DNA of 63,828 bases from a bacterium 1xD42-87 (GTDB lineage: Bacteria > Bacillota > Clostridia > Lachnospirales > Lachnospiraceae): assembly GCA_003611805.1 (NCBI GenBank), contig RAYM01000019.1, positions 1 to 63,828 on the forward strand, in the 5' to 3' direction. Below, piece after piece: positions 15,995-26,346 of this stretch. The notes beneath the pieces were generated by a model. It saw nothing but the letters and a program-made list of their open reading frames with translations. It made no database searches and was not told the origin of the DNA. Position numbers and translations under genes: made by a program. The first letter of the stretch is position 1; each line of letters opens with the position of its first letter.

Positions 15995-17368
15995 ATGAAA
16001 AGAAAGATTTTAGCAGCTTTACTGGCATCTACCATGGTTCTTTCACTGGTTGGATGCGGCGGCGGTTCCGCTGAGACGCCTGCGGCTCCCGCAGCGGACA
16101 GCGGTGCGGCAGAGGAGGCTCCGGCAGCGGAGGAAGCTCCCGCAGCGGATGCAGAAACGCCCGCGGCAGCAGGCGGCGATGAGACACTGACCGTATGGTG
16201 TTGGGATCCTGCATTTAACATGAACGCTATGTATGAGGCAGAGAAGGTTTACCAGAAAGACCATCCGAATTTCAAGCTGAATGTGGTTGAGACTCCTTGG
16301 GACGATATCCAGACCAAGGTTACTACTGCGGCTACTTCCGGCGATCTGAGCACACTGCCGGATATCTTCCTGATGCAGGATAACGCATTCCAGAAAAACG
16401 TGTTGGCATTCCCTGATGTGTGTATGGATCTGACCAACAGCGGCGTAGACTTTTCGCAGTTTGCAGCAGGTAAGACAGCTTACTCTGTAATCGACGGTAA
16501 GAACTACGGCGTACCTTTTGATAATGGCGCAGTTGTGGCATGCTACCGTACGGATCTTCTGGAGCAGGCGGGTCTGACCATCGATGATTTCACGGACATT
16601 ACCTTTGACCAGTACCTTGAGAATGGCAAGAAGGTTCTGGAAGCGACAGGCAAGCCCCTCATTTCCATGCAGGCGGGCGAGTGTGACTTGATTATGATGA
16701 TGCTTCAGTCCGCAGGCGCTTCCCTCTTCAACGAGGATGGCACGGCGAACATCGTTGGCAATGATACTTTAAAGACCGTTATGGAGACTTACAAGAGCCT
16801 GAAGGATGCGGGCGTACTTACTGAGGTTAACAGCTGGGATGAGTACGTAGGCGACTTCGTAAGCGGTAACGTTGCAGGTACGATCAACGGCTGCTGGATC
16901 ATGGCTTCCATCCAGACTGCAGAAGACCAGAGCGGTAATTGGGCTATCACGAACATGCCCAGTCTGGTAGGTGCAAGCGGAGCAACCAACTATTCCAACA
17001 ACGGCGGTTCTTCGTGGGCAGTAACCACAAATTGCGCAAATCCGGATCTGGCATGTGACTTCTTGGCAAGCACATTTGCTGGCAGCAATGAGCTGTATGA
17101 CAACATCCTTCCCAGCGGCGCTCTGGCAACATGGGCACCTGCAGGCGATTCCAGCGCATACGGCGAGCCTAACGAGTTCTTCGGTGGCGATGCAGTTTCC
17201 GCTAAGATCGTTGATTTCGCGACCAAGGTTCCGACCAACATCACGGGCGCATACTACTACGAGGCACGTAACGCAGTTGCAACTGCTATCACGAATTACA
17301 TCAACGGTTCCGACCTCGAGACAGAGCTCCAGACCGCAGAGCAGACTATTAACTTTAACATGCAGTAA
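15995..17368 (+). CDS. Sugar ABC transporter substrate-binding lipoprotein
   Basis: 457 residues of the family 1 extracellular solute-binding type. It has a lipoprotein signal (basic start, hydrophobic core, lipobox LVGC with Cys at about residue 22), then an alanine/proline/glutamate-rich tether to about residue 60. The binding fold follows (LTVWCWDPAFNMNAMYEAEKVY, DIFLMQDNAFQK, NYGVPFDNGAVVACYRTDLLEQAGL). It captures an oligosaccharide or galactoside outside the membrane for the two permeases. The ATG at 15995 is preceded by GGGAGGAAAG; a start at 15962 would add residues before the signal and is unlikely. Confidence 0.93.
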   Translation: MKRKILAALLASTMVLSLVGCGGGSAETPAAPAADSGAAEEAPAAEEAPAADAETPAAAGGDETLTVWCWDPAFNMNAMYEAEKVYQKDHPNFKLNVVETPWDDIQTKVTTAATSGDLSTLPDIFLMQDNAFQKNVLAFPDVCMDLTNSGVDFSQFAAGKTAYSVIDGKNYGVPFDNGAVVACYRTDLLEQAGLTIDDFTDITFDQYLENGKKVLEATGKPLISMQAGECDLIMMMLQSAGASLFNEDGTANIVGNDTLKTVMETYKSLKDAGVLTEVNSWDEYVGDFVSGNVAGTINGCWIMASIQTAEDQSGNWAITNMPSLVGASGATNYSNNGGSSWAVTTNCANPDLACDFLASTFAGSNELYDNILPSGALATWAPAGDSSAYGEPNEFFGGDAVSAKIVDFATKVPTNITGAYYYEARNAVATAITNYINGSDLETELQTAEQTINFNMQ

Positions 17369-17409
17369 GCAATGAGTCGTGCAGATTTTAAATAAGTAAC
17401 ACCTAACAC

Positions 17410-17440
17410 AGGGGAATAGTTTTCTGTAAGCTGTTCCCCT
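17410..17440 (+). terminator. Partial terminator between binding protein and permeases
   Basis: Arms 17410-17419 and 17431-17440 pair over 10 bp with one wobble, followed by ATTTTA. Such a leaky hairpin would give more binding protein than permease. Confidence 0.6.
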
Positions 17441-17474
17441 ATTTTACTCCAACGGTAGAGAAGGAGGGGTTTTT

Positions 17475-18365
17475 TTGAGCAAGTCGAAAAAGATGACGCT
17501 TAGCAAAAAACAGAATCTGATGGGATGGGTATTTCTGGCTCCCGGCGCTGTTTTGATTTTCATTATGAGTTTTGTGCCGATGTTCAGGGCATTGGTTTTG
17601 TCGTTTAAGTCGGGCGTTGGCGCGAATATGAAGTGGAGCGGCGTCTCCAATTATGTTCGAATGTTCCAGGATACGGTGTTTGTCCAATCCATTAAAAATA
17701 CATTTTTCTACCTGATTATTCAGGTGCCGGTAATGTTGATTTTTGCGCTGATTCTGGCATCCATACTGAATAACAAGGATCTGAGATTTAAGGGGCTGTT
17801 TCGGACGATGATCTTCCTGCCCTGTGCGACATCGCTGGTGGCATACGCAATCATCTTCCGTTCCCTGTTTGCCAACAATGGTCTGGTGAATCTGGTTTTG
17901 GTGAATCTGGGTATTTTGGATCAGCCTTATGCGTTCCTAACGCATACAACGAGCGCGCGTATCGTTATCATCATCGCGCTGCTCTGGCGGTGGACGGGAT
18001 ACAATATGGTGTTCTACCTGTCGGGTCTGCAGAACATTGAGTATTCCGTTTATGAGGCGGCTAAGATCGACGGTGCGTCGGCGGTGCAGTCTTTCTTTAA
18101 GATTACAGTGCCGCTTTTGAAGCCTACGATTCTGCTGACGGCGATCATGTCCACCAACGGCACGTTACAGCTTTTCGACGAGTCGGTCAACCTGACAAAT
18201 GGCGGTCCGGCGAATACGTCGATCACGATGTCGCATTACATATATGATATGTCCTTTAAGTATGTGCCGAACTTCGGTTATGCGGCGGCAATGTCCTTCT
18301 TAATTTTGGTTCTGGTTGCTGTTTTGGCATTCCTGCAGATGAAAGTAGGTGATAAGCGTGACTAA
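17475..18365 (+). CDS. Sugar ABC transporter permease, MalF type
   Basis: 296 residues with six hydrophobic segments and the cytoplasmic EAA loop (YEAAKIDGASAVQSFFKITVPLLKP) that contacts the ATPase. It forms the membrane channel with the next gene product. The start is a TTG at 17475, fixed by an AAGGAGGGG site at 17461. No ATP-binding subunit gene lies nearby, so a shared MsmK/MsmX-like ATPase encoded elsewhere is expected. Its 3' end overlaps the next permease start by eight bases. Confidence 0.92.
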   Translation: MSKSKKMTLSKKQNLMGWVFLAPGAVLIFIMSFVPMFRALVLSFKSGVGANMKWSGVSNYVRMFQDTVFVQSIKNTFFYLIIQVPVMLIFALILASILNNKDLRFKGLFRTMIFLPCATSLVAYAIIFRSLFANNGLVNLVLVNLGILDQPYAFLTHTTSARIVIIIALLWRWTGYNMVFYLSGLQNIEYSVYEAAKIDGASAVQSFFKITVPLLKPTILLTAIMSTNGTLQLFDESVNLTNGGPANTSITMSHYIYDMSFKYVPNFGYAAAMSFLILVLVAVLAFLQMKVGDKRD

Positions 18366-19164
18366 ATTGAGAAAATTCGGTATGTATCTGTTTTTGTGTA
18401 TCGTATCTTTTATCTCCGTGTTTCCGCTGTACTGGATGGTAAGCGCGGCGACAAACAAGAGCGCGGATGTCATCTCCGGACGTCTGATTCCGGGCGGCTA
18501 TTTTATGGAGAATTTAAACAATCTGCTGGCGGCGCAGAATATAGGGAGGGCTTTCGGCAACTCGTTTAAATATGCGGCAATTCTGACGATTGTGTCACTT
18601 TTGGTCAGCTCCTTGGCGGGTTACGGATTTGAGATTTTCCATGATAAAGCGAAAGATACGCTGATGAGCATTATCCTGCTGGCAATGATGGTTCCTTTTG
18701 TGGCGACCATGATCCCGCTGTTCCAGATGTTTTCGAAAGCGGGCTGGCTGAATACGACAATCGGATTCATCCTGCCGACGATCTCCACGCCGTTTCTGAT
18801 TATGATGTTTAGACAGAGCGCGAGATCGTTCCCGCATGACATTATGGAGGCGGCGAGAATTGACGGGTTATCCGAGATCCGCATTTTTTTCCAGATGTTT
18901 ATTCCGACTATGAGATCGACTTACGCGGCAGCTATGACAATCACTTTTATGAATGCATGGAACAGTTACCTTTGGCCGAAGGTAATTATGACGGATGCGA
19001 ACAGTCAGACAATGCCAATGGTGGTGGCGAACCTGACGGAAGGTTATGTGACGGACTACGGTATGCTGATGCTCGCCGTGCTGATCTGTACCCTGCCCAC
19101 TGCAGTCGTATTCTTCTGCTTGCAGAACGCGTTTGCGGAAGGTATCACCGGCGCAGTGAAGTGA
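18358..19164 (+). CDS. Sugar ABC transporter permease, MalG type
   Basis: 268 residues with six membrane segments, a short N-terminal segment (FGMYLFLCIVSFISVFPLYW) and the EAA loop (MEAARIDGLSEIRIFFQMFIPTM). It is the partner of the preceding permease. A GTG at 18358 with AGGTG six bases upstream is preferred; GTG 18349 is in frame and also possible. It is followed by a strong hairpin before the beta-galactosidase gene. Confidence 0.92.
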   Translation: MTKLRKFGMYLFLCIVSFISVFPLYWMVSAATNKSADVISGRLIPGGYFMENLNNLLAAQNIGRAFGNSFKYAAILTIVSLLVSSLAGYGFEIFHDKAKDTLMSIILLAMMVPFVATMIPLFQMFSKAGWLNTTIGFILPTISTPFLIMMFRQSARSFPHDIMEAARIDGLSEIRIFFQMFIPTMRSTYAAAMTITFMNAWNSYLWPKVIMTDANSQTMPMVVANLTEGYVTDYGMLMLAVLICTLPTAVVFFCLQNAFAEGITGAVK

Positions 19165-19226
19165 CGTAAGCAAAGAAGAAGCTGTGGGGCAGCGGCTTTG
19201 CGAATAAGCGTGGTATAGAAAGTTTT

Positions 19227-19305
19227 TTCGACAATAAGGTGTCAAAAACATCTGGGTATTTGGGTGCTTTTGACACCTTTGTTACAACAAATCGTCGTTG
19301 TCGAA
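19227..19305. repeat. Nested inverted repeats before the beta-galactosidase gene
   Basis: TTCGACAA (19227-19234) and TTGTCGAA (19298-19305) flank the inner 12-bp hairpin at 19236-19279. The nesting is more than a simple terminator needs and may mark an operator or a structured leader. Confidence 0.45.
19236..19279 (+). terminator. Terminator-like hairpin after the permease genes
   Basis: Arms 19236-19247 and 19268-19279 are perfectly complementary over 12 bp with a 20-base loop; the following bases are only mildly T-rich. It may be a partial terminator. Confidence 0.65.
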
Positions 19306-19367
19306 TGACGGTTCAGAGAATGGCTTTGCATTCTCGTCAGTGAAATCAAACAATGGGAGAGGAGTAA

Positions 19368-22454
<3,087 letters not shown>

Positions 22455-22496
22455 GGAACGTAATAAGCTTAAAAAGATATAGGCAATGCAGAGTTG

Positions 22497-22528
22497 CGGG
22501 GGCAGATTGTGATCTGACCCCGTTTTTA
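22497..22528 (+). terminator. Intrinsic terminator of the beta-galactosidase gene
   Basis: CGGGG-CAGAT and ATCTG-CCCCG arms (22497-22507 and 22512-22522, one internal mismatch) with a four-base loop, followed by five Ts. Confidence 0.85.
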
Positions 22529-22583
22529 TGCGCAGCCCCGTGCAGAGGAAGTATGCCGTTAAGGCGGCGCATGGAGCGCGCGG

Positions 22584-22611
22584 CGAGTAGGGACAAAATC
22601 TGCCCTACTCG
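22584..22611 (+). terminator. Second terminator-like hairpin before the defence operon
   Basis: Nine-base perfect arms (22584-22592 and 22603-22611) with a ten-base loop, then ATTTCTTT. It would insulate the following operon from upstream transcription. Confidence 0.6.
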
Positions 22612-22643
22612 ATTTCTTTATGTATGGTGTGGAAATTAATTGA

Positions 22644-22672
22644 TTGACGATGCAATTTTCACGTTTTATACT
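22644..22672 (+). promoter_or_regulatory. Promoter of the defence operon
   Basis: TTGACG (22644-22649), 17-base spacer, TATACT (22667-22672); leader of about 70 bases to the methyltransferase ATG. No operator is recognised. Confidence 0.75.
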
Positions 22673-22751
22673 TGTGCTATAGAGTTATATCAGGGAAATA
22701 TATAATGAGGTTTTTTGCACTATTTTTATGTAAAAGTGGAGACAAAATTTG

Positions 22752-23960
22752 ATGGATATGATAAAGGAACATGCTGAGTTCGTTAAGAATGAAGATAATA
22801 GGGATGTTATTTCGTTGTTTTCCGGGGCGATGGGACTGGATATTGGCTTGGAGAAAGCAGGATTGCATGTTGTAATAGGTCAGGATTTTGATGATTCTTG
22901 TGTTAAAACCATGCGGGCAAATGGACATAAAGTTCTGGGCGGAGATATTAGAGACATTGATCCGCAATATTTGTTGGATATGACAGGATTATCAGCCGGA
23001 GAACCTTTTCTCATTTGCGGGGGACCGCCGTGTCAGCCTTTTTCTACAGCTGGAAAGCGCTTGGGAATCAATGATCCCAGAGGAAGCTTATTCATGGATT
23101 TTATTCGAATGATAGATTACATCCGTCCTCGCTTTTTTGTAATGGAGAATGTAAAGGGTATTATGTCCGCGCCATTAAAGCATATGTCACGGCTGGAAAG
23201 GGATGAAAGTGATCCGGGACAGAAATTGGGAACTGTGTTAGATGTTATATTAACAGAGTTTAATAAATTGGGATATAAGACAGTGTATGGCTTGTTAGAT
23301 GCTGTGAATTATGGCGTGCCACAGTTCCGGGAGAGATTTGTATTGATAGGAAGCCGTGATAACGAAGATATATTTCTGCCAATTCCAACACATTTTCATA
23401 TGCATCAAAATAAAGAGTATCAATGGCAATCTGTACGAAGTGCTATTGCAGATTTAGAATTTGATGCGGGTGAGTGTGCGATGTTCTCCAAAGAGCGGTC
23501 AAGATTTCTGGAAATGGTTCCAGAAGGTGGAAACTGGAGGGATTTGCCCCCTGATATTATTCCTATAGCAATGGGAGGAGCGTACCAATCAGGGGGAGGG
23601 AAAGTTGGATTTTATAGGAGACTTTCCTATGAACAACCGGCACCAACAGTGGTGACATCTCCTGTACAAAAAGCAACGATGATGTGTCATCCGAGGCAAA
23701 CCAGACCTTTGAGTGTTAGAGAGTATGCAAGAATTCAGCAATTTCCTGATAGTTGGATTTTTACAGGTACTACAGCGGCAAAATATCGACAGATTGGAAA
23801 TGCAGTACCAGTAGGATTGGCTGAAGCAATTGGAAGAGCGGTACTTTCTGTAGCTGACGGAGTCGCGTTAGTGGAAACGAAACGTTTTAGAGGAACAAAC
23901 ATACATAACAAAATAAGAGATGCGATAGAATTGGGAGGGACAGAATATGCCATTAAATAA
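22752..23960 (+). CDS. DNA (cytosine-5-)-methyltransferase
   Basis: 402 residues with the full motif set: motif I VISLFSGAMGLDIGL, motif IV GGPPCQPFS with catalytic C94, motif VI FVMENVKG, motif VIII RERFVLIGSR and motif X QIGNAVPVGLAEAIG. It methylates carbon 5 of cytosine in a short DNA site to mark self DNA. The target-recognition part (about residues 215-310) is variable and its site cannot be read. ATG 22752 is used; a TTG three bases earlier is possible. It overlaps the endonuclease start by 14 bases. It occupies the DruM position of Druantia type II. Confidence 0.93.
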   Translation: MDMIKEHAEFVKNEDNRDVISLFSGAMGLDIGLEKAGLHVVIGQDFDDSCVKTMRANGHKVLGGDIRDIDPQYLLDMTGLSAGEPFLICGGPPCQPFSTAGKRLGINDPRGSLFMDFIRMIDYIRPRFFVMENVKGIMSAPLKHMSRLERDESDPGQKLGTVLDVILTEFNKLGYKTVYGLLDAVNYGVPQFRERFVLIGSRDNEDIFLPIPTHFHMHQNKEYQWQSVRSAIADLEFDAGECAMFSKERSRFLEMVPEGGNWRDLPPDIIPIAMGGAYQSGGGKVGFYRRLSYEQPAPTVVTSPVQKATMMCHPRQTRPLSVREYARIQQFPDSWIFTGTTAAKYRQIGNAVPVGLAEAIGRAVLSVADGVALVETKRFRGTNIHNKIRDAIELGGTEYAIK

Positions 23961-24687
23961 TTCATATGACGAACAGGCTGTTGTTAGAGCAATTGCAACA
24001 GCTTTGGAAACTTTTTATACAACATTGATAGAAAAAATCGATAAATTAAATATACAAAAGGTTATGAAACGAAAAAATCCCTATTTATATCGGGCAAAGG
24101 CGATGCAGAGCGCATCAGAAATAGTGGACTCTGTTTTAACAGCATTTGTGAGTTCCAGTGAGGAAACAATTTTTGGGAATTGCTTTTTTGAGCCTATTGC
24201 AATAGCTGCCAGCGGGGGCGGCAAAGCATTAGCAGAAGGTATTGATATTATGTTTCAGGACAACAAAAATAACACTATTTACGCCATTGCAGTAAAAAGC
24301 GGTCCGTCTGTGTTTAATGCAGATAGTAAGAAGCGGCAGGAACAGAACTTTATGACCGCGTCAAAATTAGCGCAGCAAGTAAAAGCGCGATATGAAGCAT
24401 ACATTGGCTATTGCTATGGGAAAAAGAATGATTCCGGCAGGGGTAAACCTAAAATGTATCAGGAACTTGCTGGAAAGCGTTTTTGGACAGAGTTGACGGG
24501 CGATGAAGAGTTTTACATAAAAATTATTGATTATATGGGGACTATGCCAGAGCAATATGTTGCTGAATATAAAGAAAGCTATAATAAGGCTGCCAATAGA
24601 TTAGTACGAGAGTTTTCTAATAGTTTTTGCAAGGAAGATGGAAGCATTGACTGGGAGAGGTTAGTAGAATTTAATTCTGGTGATTGA
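23947..24687 (+). CDS. PmeII-family type II restriction endonuclease
   Basis: 246 residues. The pattern KNPYLYRAKAMQSASEIVDSV, then SSSEETIFGNCF, EGIDIMF with Asp at residue 100, and AVKSGPSVFNADS with Lys at 117 matches the PmeII type II endonucleases. D100 and K117 would be part of a PD-(D/E)xK-like metal site, with alanine at the usual acidic position before the lysine. It overlaps the methyltransferase by 14 bases and has GGGAGGG at its start, the classic layout of a restriction-modification pair. The two should recognise the same site; the site is unknown. Confidence 0.75.
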   Translation: MPLNNSYDEQAVVRAIATALETFYTTLIEKIDKLNIQKVMKRKNPYLYRAKAMQSASEIVDSVLTAFVSSSEETIFGNCFFEPIAIAASGGGKALAEGIDIMFQDNKNNTIYAIAVKSGPSVFNADSKKRQEQNFMTASKLAQQVKARYEAYIGYCYGKKNDSGRGKPKMYQELAGKRFWTELTGDEEFYIKIIDYMGTMPEQYVAEYKESYNKAANRLVREFSNSFCKEDGSIDWERLVEFNSGD

Positions 24688-24724
24688 GGACTGGAATATA
24701 TTTGGGAATAAGGATAAGATACAT

Positions 24725-26326
24725 ATGAGATACGCAATTGACAGATTTCGTATAGGTTCGGAAGAAGAGGTAGATGCAGATTATTTTTATAATAAATTTA
24801 TTCCGCGACGTCAAGATAGATTTTTTTGTCCAGAATGTGGCGAAATTGTATATTGGAGGTCAAAAGGCGGGACGCATCCTAATCAGTTTTATCATAAAGT
24901 CAAAACGGAACGTTCACCTGAATGTGATAAGAGAGTGGACGGACGAAGTGGACTTAATTTATACGAAAGAATTGGATTACCGATCTTTCTTACCCCAAGT
25001 TTTGGTGAACACTATTTGCTTAATATAGGCTTTCCCCCAGTTGGTGCGAATCTCTTGAACCAAGCGGCGGCTTATTGCGTAAAGATTAATATTATAGGAG
25101 GTGCCCGGCAACGAGCTATATATATAAATCAAACAAATTTTTATGACAATGTCACTACGTTAGTTCCAATTGATTTCATACCGACATATAGTAAAAATTA
25201 TAAAATTCAAATAGAATCTAGTAATACGCCTTTTGCGCTACGGAACAAGTGGGCTGATTATGCAGATGGATTTGATATTGGTGGAGCTATTTTTACGTAT
25301 GAGGAAACTGGTGGGAAAAAGATAAGACGTGGAGATGGGATATCACCGAATCGGCAATATTATATTGTCGCAAAAACATTTTCACCTTCGTATTCGGAGA
25401 TTAGTTCACGCGTCATTGGAGAAATAATGCTTAATGGCGAAAAATACACAGTATATCGCATGACTATAAACGTTACAGCTAATGATGAAAAGAGCTTTCT
25501 AGCAATTAGTAATTTTTTTAAATCACGTTTCGGCGTTTGCTTATTAGAAACCTTTCCAGAAGTGATTCCTCTCTGGCCACCAGTAGTAGAACAGGATGCA
25601 ATGGTTCCTGTTTTAAAGGGAAGGAAAATATATTGTGGAGTTTCAAGTGGAAACGCAATCCCGAATGTATATGGCTATTCAGGAAGTGATACATATTTAT
25701 TGCCATTGAAACACGAAAGGCAGGAGTGTAAAGTAATTGAAATACCCGCAAGTATGAAAGAGACAATAATTTCTGTGGATCGTAAATATGTTGGACGTGA
25801 AATTGTATTTAAACAAAAGAATATAGAATGGTCTTCATTTTCATATGAAATTATTTTAGAGGATGATAAGGGGACAGATATTTCCATGAGTGCTATCACG
25901 CAAGAAATTTTGTCGTCGGAATTACTTATAAAAGCTAATGCTAAAATGGAGCTTTATATCGGGAGTATGGACAATACTTATCAACATATTGTTATAGCAG
26001 AAAATACCGTCGTTGTTCGGGCGCGTAAAAACTCGGTAATTTTATATTTTCTAGTCGAAGATGGCGTTTTTCTATGTCGCGAAACAATACAAGTAAAGCA
26101 CTTGGATTTTGATGAACTGATTTATCATAAAAAAATAAAACAAGCTTATCATGGTAAAATGGTTCCAGTGCCAAGATGGGCTATGTATTTACTTTATAAT
26201 TGTAAAGCGACAGGGAATTTAATGTTGGCTGAATCTATTGCAGAGGCTATTCATGGTTCTAAAATATATGTTGGTGTCTTGAAAGTTCTCATGGATTTAA
26301 GAATTGATATTGTAAGTAAAAGTTAA
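24725..26326 (+). CDS. Unknown defence-operon protein with N-terminal zinc finger
   Basis: About 533 residues, no close family recognised. Near the start a cysteine/histidine cluster (FFCPECGEIVYWRSKGG, then HPNQFYHK and ECDKRV) resembles the zinc finger at the N-terminus of CoiA-like nucleases, but the nuclease core is not visible. The middle and C-terminal parts are beta-rich with many aromatic residues, as in scaffold or DNA-recognition modules. The ATG at 24725 has AAGGA ten bases upstream. A GTG at 24680, overlapping the endonuclease end, is in frame without a ribosome site. It could correspond to DruF or be an added component. Confidence 0.6.
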   Translation: MRYAIDRFRIGSEEEVDADYFYNKFIPRRQDRFFCPECGEIVYWRSKGGTHPNQFYHKVKTERSPECDKRVDGRSGLNLYERIGLPIFLTPSFGEHYLLNIGFPPVGANLLNQAAAYCVKINIIGGARQRAIYINQTNFYDNVTTLVPIDFIPTYSKNYKIQIESSNTPFALRNKWADYADGFDIGGAIFTYEETGGKKIRRGDGISPNRQYYIVAKTFSPSYSEISSRVIGEIMLNGEKYTVYRMTINVTANDEKSFLAISNFFKSRFGVCLLETFPEVIPLWPPVVEQDAMVPVLKGRKIYCGVSSGNAIPNVYGYSGSDTYLLPLKHERQECKVIEIPASMKETIISVDRKYVGREIVFKQKNIEWSSFSYEIILEDDKGTDISMSAITQEILSSELLIKANAKMELYIGSMDNTYQHIVIAENTVVVRARKNSVILYFLVEDGVFLCRETIQVKHLDFDELIYHKKIKQAYHGKMVPVPRWAMYLLYNCKATGNLMLAESIAEAIHGSKIYVGVLKVLMDLRIDIVSKS

Positions 26327-26346
26327 CTAAAAGAAGAGGAATCAAC

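Larger units (their letters stand above)
22455..22751. other. Junction between sugar locus and defence island
   Basis: Nearly 300 bases with no gene. It holds two terminator-like hairpins (22497-22528 and 22584-22611) and the promoter at 22644-22672. Base composition drops sharply in GC after about 22620, which marks the likely left edge of acquired DNA. No integrase gene, tRNA gene or direct repeat is visible. Confidence 0.6.

Noticed and set aside
15801..15998. 65-codon frame before the binding-protein gene
   Set aside because: No ribosome site, no motif, and it ends over the start of the lipoprotein gene; the region is better read as control DNA.
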